Origin: Echinicola vietnamensis DSM 17526
Lineage (GTDB): Bacteria; Bacteroidota; Bacteroidia; Cytophagales; Cyclobacteriaceae
Assembly (NCBI RefSeq): GCF_000325705.1
Contig: NC_019904.1
Location: 3,350,001-3,414,000, forward strand
Direction: 5' to 3'
DNA: 64,000 nucleotides
In this document: positions 53,105 to 62,134 of the stretch, piece by piece
Numbering within the stretch: the stretch's first letter is position 1
How the letters are laid out: each line of letters opens with the position of its first letter
The notes under the pieces: generated by a model
Databases searched by the model: none
Told to the model about the DNA's origin: nothing
Seen by the model: the letters and a program-made list of their open reading frames with translations, nothing else
Translations under genes and position numbers: made by a program

Positions 53105-55531
53105 CTATTGATCAAAAATAACGGTTATTTTATCACGGTCATATGGCACCGTAACAACGGGGATTTCCTCTATTTCATAATAGGGGAGGCGATTGTCCGG
53201 AAGTGGATCAAAGTCCGTGATCGGTTGTAAAAAGGCAAGTTGTTCCCGATGTACGCTGGCTTGATTACCATTTATCGTTGCCGTTCCCACCGAAAAGCCA
53301 TGGAAATATACTTGTAAGGCTGTAAAGCTACTGGTAAAATCACCTTCTACTGTTGAAAGAACCAGTTCTTGCTGGTCGCTGTCCAAAGTAATGGTTCTCT
53401 TATGATGCTTTCCCTTTTGGTAGTCTAACGTAACACCGTCATCCTCATAGTGGATATAGCTGGAAGTCCCTTCTCCTTTGTACACGTGAAGGCGTAAGAT
53501 TCCATCATGCTGTTCGGCAGTATGGGATACGGGGGACTGTAGTGGCAGAATACTTCCTCCCTTTACGAATACAGGCAGGTAATTGATAGGAGTGTCCACG
53601 TAAATCTCTTGTGCTCCCTTGTAAGAGTCGTCATTGTATAAGTAGTACCATTGGCCTTCCGGTAGGTAGGCTTTGGTGATTTCCTTGTGACTTTCCACAG
53701 GAACTACCAACAAGGCATCACAGCAAATATATTGGTTTTGGAAGCGAGCGTCATAAACGTGGTCGTCAAAGCAATAATCAATGGCAAGACTTTTGGCTAC
53801 GGGAAGGCCGTCTTGGGTGCTTTTGTAAAAAGCGGAGTACCACAGCGGAAGCATTTTATACCGGAGCTTGAGGTAATTTTTGGATATTTCTTCTACCTCC
53901 TCTCCAAAAGCCCAAGGTTCTGCATCATTGCTGTTGATCATCGAGTGGGCACGATACAGTGGAGCAAAGGCCGCTATGCTCATCCATCTGGCGAAGAGCG
54001 ATTTACTGGCTTCTCCACAAAATCCTCCGACATCATATCCAGCAAAGCTCACACCGCTAATGCCAAGGCTGTTGACCAGTCGAATTCCGGCAAGCATATG
54101 CTCTTCACTGGCCACGTTATCACCTGTCCATGCAGCGGCAAAACGCTGAATGCCCGAAAAACCTGCCCTGGTCAGGATAAATGGCCGCTCCTGCCCGTTT
54201 GTAGAAGCACCATTTTGAGCTGCCCGAGCCATTTGCATGCCGTAGATATTCCTGGCTTTGCGGTGACTGACTTGTTCGCCTTCGTAGTCAAAATTGATTA
54301 GATTGGGGGTATGTTGGCCCCAGGAAGCCGGTTCATTCATGTCCGTCCAAAAACCGTCCACTCCAGCATCGGTATAAAAAGCCATTTTCTCCGCCCACCA
54401 TTCACGGGTCTTGGCAGCTGTAAAATCCGGAAAGGCACACCATCCCGGCCAAACTTGCCCCTCGTATGTCTCGCCATCAGGGTATTTCAGAAAGAGGTCT
54501 TGGTCCATGCCTTCCTCATAGGGCAGGTAGTCCTTTTCTACTTTGATGCCCGGATCCATGATGACCACTACACGAAACCCTTTAGCATTCAGTGCTTTGA
54601 TCATGGCTTTGGGATTGGGAAACTTTTCACCATCAAATGTAAATACCTTGTACTTTTTCATGTGATGGATGTCAAGGTAGATCACGTCTGCCGGCATGTC
54701 CTTGTCACGAAAGGTCTTTGCCAAGGTAAATACTTCCGATTCAGGATAGTAAGAGTAGCGGCACTGCTGGAATCCCAATGCCCATTTGGGCGGTAACGCT
54801 AACTTTCCAGTTAGGGAAGTGTAGCCACCGATAATTTCCGACACGCTGTCTCCTTGAAAGAAATAGTAATCCATGTCTCCATCATCGGCAGAGAAATAAG
54901 AAAACCGACGGTTGGAGGCGCCGAAGTTAAAGGTGGTTTTGTGCGTATTGTCAAAGAAAATTCCATAGGCCAATTCCTGATGAATACCGATGTAAAAGGG
55001 AATGGACATGTACAGGGGATCGTCGTTCACGCCATAGGCAAAATAGTCCGTGTTCCAGTTTACAAAGGCTTGGCCGGCACGGTCGATACCTCCTGTTTTT
55101 TCACCTAAGCCGATGAATTTTTCATGGGGCTGCAGTTTTTTATAATTGGTGACTTCGGTACCGAGCCATGAAACGCCAAATGCCGGATCGTCCTGATTCA
55201 GCAGATTGCCGTTTTGATCGTAATAGGTAAGTGCCCACTCGTTCTTGTTTAAGACAATTTTAAGATCCTTGGTTTCCAAGATCAAGAAGTCAGCTTCCTC
55301 GTGGAGGTTTACAGGAGTTTCTTCGGGAGAAGCCACCACACTGTAAGGATTGGGAGTAAACGGTACAGTCCTGGATACCTGTACACGAACGATCTTGGCC
55401 GTATATAGACAGATGTTAAAATATGCTTTATCCGTTATGCCAGCTATTCCGTGGGGTGTTTGTTCCCAGGACATTACTTTTCCGGCAGACTGGTTTTGGG
55501 CACGATTAACTGATGTGGCTACAGTAGTCAT
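53105..55531 (-). CDS. GH31 alpha-glucosidase, cytoplasmic
   Basis: An 808-residue family 31 glycoside hydrolase. The nucleophile is Asp397 in DGFWTDMNEP and the acid/base Asp471 in AAWTGDNVAS. ALGFQQCRYSYY precedes the catalytic barrel, and a C-terminal beta domain follows. There is no signal peptide, so it acts in the cytoplasm, removing glucose from alpha-1,4 or alpha-1,6 oligosaccharides imported by the adjacent transporter. I use ATG at 55531; the longer frame starts at a TTG. A candidate operator half-site shared with the divergent SusC locus lies about 240 bp upstream. Confidence 0.94.
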   Translation of the reverse strand: MTTVATSVNRAQNQSAGKVMSWEQTPHGIAGITDKAYFNICLYTAKIVRVQVSRTVPFTPNPYSVVASPEETPVNLHEEADFLILETKDLKIVLNKNEWALTYYDQNGNLLNQDDPAFGVSWLGTEVTNYKKLQPHEKFIGLGEKTGGIDRAGQAFVNWNTDYFAYGVNDDPLYMSIPFYIGIHQELAYGIFFDNTHKTTFNFGASNRRFSYFSADDGDMDYYFFQGDSVSEIIGGYTSLTGKLALPPKWALGFQQCRYSYYPESEVFTLAKTFRDKDMPADVIYLDIHHMKKYKVFTFDGEKFPNPKAMIKALNAKGFRVVVIMDPGIKVEKDYLPYEEGMDQDLFLKYPDGETYEGQVWPGWCAFPDFTAAKTREWWAEKMAFYTDAGVDGFWTDMNEPASWGQHTPNLINFDYEGEQVSHRKARNIYGMQMARAAQNGASTNGQERPFILTRAGFSGIQRFAAAWTGDNVASEEHMLAGIRLVNSLGISGVSFAGYDVGGFCGEASKSLFARWMSIAAFAPLYRAHSMINSNDAEPWAFGEEVEEISKNYLKLRYKMLPLWYSAFYKSTQDGLPVAKSLAIDYCFDDHVYDARFQNQYICCDALLVVPVESHKEITKAYLPEGQWYYLYNDDSYKGAQEIYVDTPINYLPVFVKGGSILPLQSPVSHTAEQHDGILRLHVYKGEGTSSYIHYEDDGVTLDYQKGKHHKRTITLDSDQQELVLSTVEGDFTSSFTALQVYFHGFSVGTATINGNQASVHREQLAFLQPITDFDPLPDNRLPYYEIEEIPVVTVPYDRDKITVIFDQ

Positions 55532-55876
55532 TTGGGTTACTTTAAATGTGTTGAAATGCAATTGTCAAGCCCCTTGGAGGTAGGATGGGTAGGGGCTGTT
55601 TTTTTCCTGTTTCATGTCGATGGCTGGTGACGGAACAGCTTGCATTTGGACAGGTACTATGCAGCTAATTTAAAAAGGATTTTGGAAGTAAAAAACTCAA
55701 TATTCATGGAGTGCTGCCTGATACAGCGGGATTTAGGCAAGAAAACAATCTTCATTTGACTTTTCAATCGTGTGCATAAAAATTTAAACTAGAAAGAAAA
55801 AATTTTCCAACTGCAAGGAAAGGCTGTAAAAATGGTTAGCAGATAAAGTATATAGTTTTTGCTCTCATGTGAGGGA
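55532..55876. promoter_or_regulatory. 345-bp region upstream of the GH31 gene with operator-like site
   Basis: A non-coding stretch between the ABC permease and GH31 genes, both on the minus strand, so it should hold the GH31 promoter. It contains CGTGTGCATAAAAA (55769-55782), identical at 13 of 14 positions to the sequence at the second LacI-like operator upstream of susC (58938-58951). AT-rich runs flank it. No gene or hairpin terminator is evident for the ABC genes. Confidence 0.45.
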
Positions 55877-57004
55877 TTAAGGAAGATACTCAAATTTGAA
55901 ATAGAATTTCTTGAAAAGGATTACAGCAGAAATGGTTACCATGGGGATTAATATCCAAAAAAGTCCAAAAAGAATCAGGAGCGTGCATGTGAAAAAAAGG
56001 AAAAAAAGTCTTCTGATATAGTGGGCAGATGCGATACTCTGGAAAAGTAAAGCGCACAGGAGAAAGGCAGTACTAAAGCAAAACAACAGAAGTATAAATT
56101 GGTTTGGAAAGGACGTGTTTAGGCATATTAAGACCATTTCAGGTAAAAGAAGGTATATTATTAGAGTAGCTTTTTGGAACATTAATTTCACCAATGAAAA
56201 CGGCATGTTCCTCATGATCTTAAGTGCCGTTTCTTCAAATATTCGGTATTCATAAATAAGGTAACTATTGTTACAGGCAAGCACTAGCGCTAATAGCATT
56301 TGGACCTTCATGCCTGACCAAAGGTCGTCGAAGAGGATTAAAAAAGCAGCATATATCAATCCTGAAAGGAGTTTAGTGAGGACCAAAGGAAGTTTTAAGT
56401 GGTGGGTAAGCTGAAAGAGGAATAGATTAGAAAATGATTTATTTAGCCAACGTCTAAAAGGAAGTGAATAATGTATGCTTTTATGCAAGTGGATATTGTT
56501 GATATGTGAAAGCGTAATAAAGCTTAAACAACACATTCCCAAAATTGTGATGACCGGAAGGATAAACGGCAGGAAATAATAGCCATAAGAAAGACCAACA
56601 GCTAGAGATGAGAGTGCAATCAGCAATAACGGCAGAAATATTAAACCATAGGTTAGAAGCCATGTGTGAAATTGAGTCTTGAAACCAAAAGAATTAAAGA
56701 CATAGAAAATAAATCGGTTAGAACTTAAGTTTAATACGGCCTTGATGTGCTTCCAACTCTCAAGTGCCCATAGTAAGGTTAAAAAGAAAAATACGATTAC
56801 CATGATCGGTTCCTTGGCGAAGGATAATAAAAGGATTAGGTGAAAATATGTTTCTTGGGCTGCGGTCAGGTGGCCTCCTAGGGGTTTCATCCAAAAAATA
56901 TGGCTAAACAAAATGCCAAATACTACCAAAAAAAGAGCTCCTTTTTGTCTGTAGAAGCTTTTGGTAAATATGTTATAAAATACTTTAAAGACCTTTAGGC
57001 TCAT
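55877..57004 (-). CDS. ABC transporter membrane subunit, unknown substrate
   Basis: A 375-residue very hydrophobic protein with about ten membrane segments (for example FLVVFGILFSHIFW near the start and LLILFGLFWILIPMVTISAVILF at the end) and few conserved motifs. The preceding gene encodes an ABC ATPase and overlaps it by about 20 nt, so this is probably the permease of the same exporter. I chose ATG at 57004; an upstream in-frame start would put the beginning further inside the ATPase gene. No substrate-binding protein is nearby, which favours an exporter. The family was not recognised. Confidence 0.7.
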   Translation of the reverse strand: MSLKVFKVFYNIFTKSFYRQKGALFLVVFGILFSHIFWMKPLGGHLTAAQETYFHLILLLSFAKEPIMVIVFFFLTLLWALESWKHIKAVLNLSSNRFIFYVFNSFGFKTQFHTWLLTYGLIFLPLLLIALSSLAVGLSYGYYFLPFILPVITILGMCCLSFITLSHINNIHLHKSIHYSLPFRRWLNKSFSNLFLFQLTHHLKLPLVLTKLLSGLIYAAFLILFDDLWSGMKVQMLLALVLACNNSYLIYEYRIFEETALKIMRNMPFSLVKLMFQKATLIIYLLLPEMVLICLNTSFPNQFILLLFCFSTAFLLCALLFQSIASAHYIRRLFFLFFTCTLLILFGLFWILIPMVTISAVILFKKFYFKFEYLP

Positions 57005-57638
57005 GCGCGTGAATAATAAGGTGATGATCATCTATGGAAATAGTACGATGGGTTGTCATCATCGCTTCATCTAAATCTTGGTGGGAAGAGATTAAAAAAC
57101 CAGTATTAAATTGAGTATGATATTGCCTTATTAGTCTGAAGAGCAATTCCCTACTGGTACGGTCCAGTGTGTTGAGTGGTTCGTCCAGCAAAATCCATTT
57201 TGGATTACCGATAAACGCCAATACCAACGAAAGCTTTTTGATCATTCCTGAGGAATAGTTGGCGATTGGGTGATCCATAAAATCACCAATATTGATTTTT
57301 TCAATGAGTTGTTCTGCTTGACCGGTGGGAGCTTTTTTCCCTTTCACAAACAAATTAATAAGGTCAAGGCCACTTAAAAATTCCGGAAAAGTTGGTTCTG
57401 CCTCTGCAAAATTAATGATCCTTCTGAAAGCAATGGGATTTCTTTTGATACTGTCGTCTCCATTTACACTGATGTCGCCTTCGAAGGGGATGATACCTGC
57501 AATAGTTTCCAATAACGTGCTTTTTCCAGATCCATTTTCACCTTTTAAATGGTATATCGCAGTGTTCAGTTCCAAATGGTCAATGGTCAGTACGAGGTTT
57601 TGATGGTACGATTTTTTGTAGTTGGTAAATTGAAGCAT
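56985..57638 (-). CDS. ABC transporter ATP-binding protein
   Basis: A 217-residue ABC ATPase. The Walker A GENGSGKST is at 33-41, the signature is a divergent NYSSGMIKKLSL, and Walker B is KWILLDEPLNTLD, followed by the H-loop in LISSHQDLDEA. It hydrolyses ATP for the permease encoded immediately downstream with overlapping coding ends. The pair sits between the LacI regulator and the GH31 gene, although nothing in it points to sugar transport. Short length and lack of a binding-protein gene suggest an ABC-2-like exporter. Confidence 0.9.
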   Translation of the reverse strand: MLQFTNYKKSYHQNLVLTIDHLELNTAIYHLKGENGSGKSTLLETIAGIIPFEGDISVNGDDSIKRNPIAFRRIINFAEAEPTFPEFLSGLDLINLFVKGKKAPTGQAEQLIEKINIGDFMDHPIANYSSGMIKKLSLVLAFIGNPKWILLDEPLNTLDRTSRELLFRLIRQYHTQFNTGFLISSHQDLDEAMMTTHRTISIDDHHLIIHAHEPKGL

Positions 57639-57747
57639 GATTTAATGTATATGCTTTTAATGAGGTAGTTCTATATAGCTAAATCAAAACAATATTTTTC
57701 ATAGGTGGCAATTTGTTATTATTACCATGATTATAAATTTCCCTTTA

Positions 57748-58782
57748 CTAACCTTTCCTCAGCGAAGATTCCCGAATGACCAAGCCTGTTTCCAACATTT
57801 CGGTGCGACTTCGAAATGCCTCTTCGCTTTCACTATCGATCATTTCCAATAGAAGCTGGGCAGCTTTTTCACCCATTTTAAATCCTGGCTGGGAAACGGA
57901 GGAAAGGGGCGGGGCAATCATGGACGAAAACTGCCAATCACTAAAGCCTACTGCACCAAAGTCTTCAGGGAGTTTTAGCCCCAAGGATTTGGCCGCCTGC
58001 ATGGCTCCGGCAGCTGCGATGTCATTGGATGCAAAAACGGCATCTGGCCGGTTTGAAGGATCCGACAATAGGGCCTTGCAGATCGTTTCACTTTCGTCAG
58101 GAGTACCTTTGGGGCAAGGAATGATCCACTCTTCGCGGATGGGGATGTTCGCTTCTTTCAGGGCTTTTATATAGCCCTCCTTACGGTCAATGCTGATTTT
58201 TAAGTTTTCAGGCCCAGCCAAATGGACAATTCGCGTATAGCCCTGCTCAATGAGGTGCTTCACCGCTCTGTAGGCGCCAGTTTGGTCATCCACGCTAACA
58301 TTTACCGTGTCCTTAAGATTGGGAATCCGATCAAAAAAAACAATGGGATAATGATAATCCATTAACTTTTTGAAGTGGTCGAAGTTGGCGGTTTCCTTCG
58401 AAAAACTCACCAAGAGCCCATCGACTTGATTGCTGATGATGGTGTCCACTGCTGCGATTTCCCGTGCTATGTTTTCATTGGTCTGGAGCAGGATGACATT
58501 ATAGCCATTGGCATAGGCCACCTCCTCAATGCCGCTGATGACCGTGCTGAAAAAAAAGTGGACCACCTCAGGAATGATCACTCCAATGGTGGAAGATTTA
58601 CTCTTTCTAAGGCTTAAAGCCACTGCGTTGGGCCGATAGTTAAGTTTTTTGGCAAGCGCCTTTACCTTTTCTTTGGTCTCTTTGCTGATACCCGGGTAAT
58701 CTTTCAGGGCGCGAGAGACGGTAGAAGAAGAAATGTTCAGCGCTTTGGCAATATCCTTTATCGTGGCTTGTCCTAGTTTCAT
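57748..58782 (-). CDS. LacI-family transcriptional regulator of the alpha-glucan locus
   Basis: A 344-residue LacI/GalR repressor-type protein. The N-terminal HTH (residues 7-30) reads TIKDIAKALNISSSTVSRAL, followed by the hinge with LNYRPNAVALSLRK. The C-terminal sugar-binding domain carries TIGVIIPE, VDGLLVSFSKET, PIVFFDRIP and GFSDWQFSSM. It probably senses a glucose-derived oligosaccharide. It is divergent from susC/susD/susE-like genes across a 366-bp gap with LacI-type palindromes, and upstream of the ABC and GH31 genes, so it is the likely local regulator, either repressor or activator. Confidence 0.92.
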   Translation of the reverse strand: MKLGQATIKDIAKALNISSSTVSRALKDYPGISKETKEKVKALAKKLNYRPNAVALSLRKSKSSTIGVIIPEVVHFFFSTVISGIEEVAYANGYNVILLQTNENIAREIAAVDTIISNQVDGLLVSFSKETANFDHFKKLMDYHYPIVFFDRIPNLKDTVNVSVDDQTGAYRAVKHLIEQGYTRIVHLAGPENLKISIDRKEGYIKALKEANIPIREEWIIPCPKGTPDESETICKALLSDPSNRPDAVFASNDIAAAGAMQAAKSLGLKLPEDFGAVGFSDWQFSSMIAPPLSSVSQPGFKMGEKAAQLLLEMIDSESEEAFRSRTEMLETGLVIRESSLRKG

Positions 58783-59148
58783 GGTTAATTTAGACTTTTC
58801 TAAGATTCTAATATACTATTTTACCGTTAGAATAAAACGGTGTATCAAATCGACAAATCCCATACACTGTACGTTTTTGGATGAAATTGAATTTTTGTAA
58901 GATAATTTTTTGACCCTTATGAAAACGTTTGCGGCGACGTTTGCATAAAAAAATCTTTGTTTTTTTCGGTTTGTAAACTTGTCTATACGGCTTGTATTCC
59001 CTTATATTTCAAAACAATCGGGAAAAACACATCCAAATGCAGATTACCTGAATGGAGCGTTTATTTCTGAGTATAGAAGATAAATTGTATTTAAATAATA
59101 TTTAATTTACTTCTAAAAAATTAATAATAAATCCAAAACATAACCATT
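58783..59148. promoter_or_regulatory. lacI/susC divergent regulatory region with tandem operator candidates
   Basis: A 366-bp gap. At 58921-58932, GAAAACGTTTGC contains the palindrome AAACGTTT; at 58935-58945, CGACGTTTGCA has the same right half. ACGTTTGC repeats at 58925-58932 and 58937-58944, 12 bp apart (about one helical turn), and both have the central CG typical of LacI-family operators. ACCGTT/AACGGT arms (58823-58841) form a further palindrome near the lacI gene. A weak TATATTTC (59003-59010) could be the -7 element of the susC promoter. The long 138-bp leader after it is AT-rich. Confidence 0.55.
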
Positions 59149-62115
59149 ATGCAAAAGATTTCTACCGTCTTAAAAATCACGGTAATGTGCTTTTCACTAC
59201 TTTGTGGGCACATCGTTTGTGCACAGGCGCAGACCGTGTCCGGAACGGTGACGGACCTGGATTCCGGTGAGCCTTTGCCCTTTGTGAATGTGCTGTTGAA
59301 AGGAACGACCAAAGGCACCACGACAGACATTGAAGGGAAATATTCCATTTCAGTTAATGACCCATCCGATGTGTTGGTCTTTTCTTTTATCGGCTTTGAT
59401 GCCAAGGAAGTATCGGTAGGTAATCAATCAACAATTGATGTACAGCTGCAGGGCAATACCAAGCAGCTGGATGAGGTAGTGGTCGTAGGTTATGGTACCC
59501 AACGCAAAGCTGATTTGACGGGATCAGTGGGCTCTGTGGTACGTGATGACTTTAACGTCGGTCAAGTAACCAATCCCGAACAGTTGATTACCGGAAAGGT
59601 ATCGGGTGTTCAGATCACTCCCAATGGAGGCTCTCCCGGATCAGGAGGTAGGATTCGGATCCGCGGAGGGGCTTCTCTAAATGCCTCGAACGATCCATTG
59701 ATTGTGATTGACGGTGTACCTTTGGATAACTCCAAAACCTCTGGTACCGCTAATCCACTTAACTTTCTCAATCCGAATGATATCGAGACATTCGATATTC
59801 TTAAGGACGCATCTGCGACGGCCATTTACGGTTCAAGGGCGTCCAATGGGGTGGTGCTGATTACCACTCGAAAAGGAAAAGAAGGCCAGCCTTTGCGGGT
59901 AAATGTAAGCTCTATGGTGTCTGTTTCTCAAGTGGCCAATACCGTGGACATGCTGGATGCAGACCAGTTTAGAAGTGTGGTGACTGAGGAAGCCTCAGCG
60001 TCCCAAGCCGCATTGGTAGGGGAAGAGTCGACAGATTGGCAAGAGGAGATTTATAAGGATGCGGTGAGTTTCGATAATAATGTTTCCATCTCTGGTGCTT
60101 ACAAGTCCTTACCTTATCGGGTATCGGTAGGATATTTGGATCAGGACGGCATCCTCAAAACGGACAACCTAAAAAGAACGTCTGCCAGTATCAGCTTAAA
60201 TCCCAATTTCTTCGATGACAAGCTCCATGTGAATTTTAACGTGAAGGGCGTGATCACCAAAAGCCGCTTCGCTAATCAGGATGCCATCGGGGCCGCGGCA
60301 GCTTACGATCCTACCCATCCGGTATATGATCCCAATGGCGTCGGGGGGTACTGGGAATGGCTGGACGATGATGGGGTGCCTCAAACCCTCGCCCCAAGAA
60401 ACCCTGTGGGCTTGCTCATGTCGAAGGATGACAGGGGAACGGTGAAAAGGAGTATCGGAAACCTTCAGCTGGATTATGAATTACCTTTCCTGGAAGGCTT
60501 AAGTGCCAATCTGAACCTGGGCTATGACGTGAGCTCCAGTGAAGGACGTGCGATCATCGATGCCAATTCGGCATCAGGGTATTTTGAAGGAGGAAGTATA
60601 GCGCCGTATGAGCAAAGCAAACGCAATTTGTTGGCGGATTTTTACTTGAACTATATCAAGGAATTTAGCAATAGCCGATTAAACTTTCTGGTAGGATATT
60701 CTGCCCAAGACTTCTTAATCAAAAACCCAACCTTTGCCAGGGTAAATGCAGAGGGAGATACCCTGGCTCCTGCAGGAGTAGTCAGCCGCCCGCAGTACCG
60801 CTTGATCTCCTATTTTGCACGGGCCAATTATACCATTAACGATAAATACCTCTTTACCGCCACGGTAAGGGCAGATGGTTCTTCTCGGTTCAGTCCGGAT
60901 AATCGCTGGGGGGTATTCCCTTCCCTTGCGGCAGCTTGGCGAATCAGCGAAGAGGATTTTCTTAAAGCCAGCACGGTCTTGACCGATCTGAAGCTGAGAC
61001 TGGGATATGGGGTGACGGGCCAGCAAGACATCGGCACATACTTCCCGTACCTTCCACGATATATTCAGAGTGATGACGCCACTCGGTACAGTTTCGGAGA
61101 TACATATTACACCACCTTGCGACCAGAGGGCTATGATGAAAATATCAAATGGGAAGAAACGACGACCTATAATGTCGGACTGGACTATGAGTTTTTGGAC
61201 GGTAAATTTTATGGTACGTTAGATTATTACTTTAAGCGGACAGACGACCTGCTAGCGGTCATCCCAGTTCCGGCTGGTACCAACCTGACAAATCAGTTGT
61301 TTACCAATGTAGGAAGTATAGAAAACCAAGGATTGGAAATTGGCCTGAATTTTAATGTGGTCAAAACGACTGATTTCAATTGGGACATAGGAGGAAACTA
61401 CACCCATAGTAAAAGCACCATTAAAAGTCTTAGCAATGTAGAGGAGGATGCCGTGGGGATATTGGTAGGCGGTATCAATGGCGGAACAGGCAATACCATC
61501 CAAGTACATACGGTGGGATATCAGCCAAACTCCTTTTATGTCTATGAGCAGGTATATGATGAGAATGGTACACCCTTGGAAGGTGTCTATGTAGACCAAA
61601 ATGAAGATGGCTTGATCAATGAGCAAGACCTGAAAAGAAACGGCTTCCCTGATGCCCGGCATTACTTTGGCTTTAACAGTTCCATGCGCTATAAAAGCTG
61701 GAATTTTGGTTTTGTCCTGAGAGGCAATGCCGGTAATAAGGTTTACAATAACGTGGCTTCTTCCAATGCAGCTTACCAAGGGCTACGCTTCCCTGGTTAT
61801 GTTAACAACCTGCCAACAGACGTACTCAACACCAACTTTCAAAATTATCAGTTGCGATCAGATTACTACATCCAAGACGCTTCTTTCGTAAGGATGGAGA
61901 ATATCTCACTGGGGTATAATTTCGGCAACCTGTTTGATTCGAGCGTCAACTTACGCGCCAGTGCGACCGTCCAAAACGTTTTTGTGATCACCGATTACAG
62001 TGGGGTCAGCCCAGAAATTGCCCCAGGTGTAGACGATGCTACTGGAGGCGGGATTGACAATAACTTCTATCCCTTGCCGCGTATCTTCTCTTTTGGTGTA
62101 AACTTCGGATTTTAA
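59149..62115 (+). CDS. SusC/RagA-family TonB-dependent transporter of the alpha-glucan locus
   Basis: A 988-residue TonB-dependent outer-membrane importer. A signal peptide (1-26, ending AQA) is followed by a carboxypeptidase-like domain (about 28-100), the TonB box DEVVVVGY (108-115), the plug with GGSPGSGGRIRIRGGAS and IDGVPLD, and a barrel ending in FGVNFGF. It pairs with the SusD-like protein encoded 19 bp downstream to import oligosaccharide. GH31, SLC45-like and LacI neighbours make an alpha-glucan such as starch or maltodextrin the likely substrate. Confidence 0.95.
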   Translation: MQKISTVLKITVMCFSLLCGHIVCAQAQTVSGTVTDLDSGEPLPFVNVLLKGTTKGTTTDIEGKYSISVNDPSDVLVFSFIGFDAKEVSVGNQSTIDVQLQGNTKQLDEVVVVGYGTQRKADLTGSVGSVVRDDFNVGQVTNPEQLITGKVSGVQITPNGGSPGSGGRIRIRGGASLNASNDPLIVIDGVPLDNSKTSGTANPLNFLNPNDIETFDILKDASATAIYGSRASNGVVLITTRKGKEGQPLRVNVSSMVSVSQVANTVDMLDADQFRSVVTEEASASQAALVGEESTDWQEEIYKDAVSFDNNVSISGAYKSLPYRVSVGYLDQDGILKTDNLKRTSASISLNPNFFDDKLHVNFNVKGVITKSRFANQDAIGAAAAYDPTHPVYDPNGVGGYWEWLDDDGVPQTLAPRNPVGLLMSKDDRGTVKRSIGNLQLDYELPFLEGLSANLNLGYDVSSSEGRAIIDANSASGYFEGGSIAPYEQSKRNLLADFYLNYIKEFSNSRLNFLVGYSAQDFLIKNPTFARVNAEGDTLAPAGVVSRPQYRLISYFARANYTINDKYLFTATVRADGSSRFSPDNRWGVFPSLAAAWRISEEDFLKASTVLTDLKLRLGYGVTGQQDIGTYFPYLPRYIQSDDATRYSFGDTYYTTLRPEGYDENIKWEETTTYNVGLDYEFLDGKFYGTLDYYFKRTDDLLAVIPVPAGTNLTNQLFTNVGSIENQGLEIGLNFNVVKTTDFNWDIGGNYTHSKSTIKSLSNVEEDAVGILVGGINGGTGNTIQVHTVGYQPNSFYVYEQVYDENGTPLEGVYVDQNEDGLINEQDLKRNGFPDARHYFGFNSSMRYKSWNFGFVLRGNAGNKVYNNVASSNAAYQGLRFPGYVNNLPTDVLNTNFQNYQLRSDYYIQDASFVRMENISLGYNFGNLFDSSVNLRASATVQNVFVITDYSGVSPEIAPGVDDATGGGIDNNFYPLPRIFSFGVNFGF

Positions 62116-62134
62116 CCTTAAACCCTGAATAGCA

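Noticed and set aside
53687..54301. Plus-strand open frame of 204 codons within the GH31 gene
   Set aside because: Fully antisense to conserved GH31 catalytic sequence, with no domain features or ribosome-binding site.
58970..59010. Bacteroidota -33/-7 promoter for the second susC
   Set aside because: The -7 candidate TATATTTC differs from TAnnTTTG and no TTTG lies at the right distance, so it is noted only as weak.
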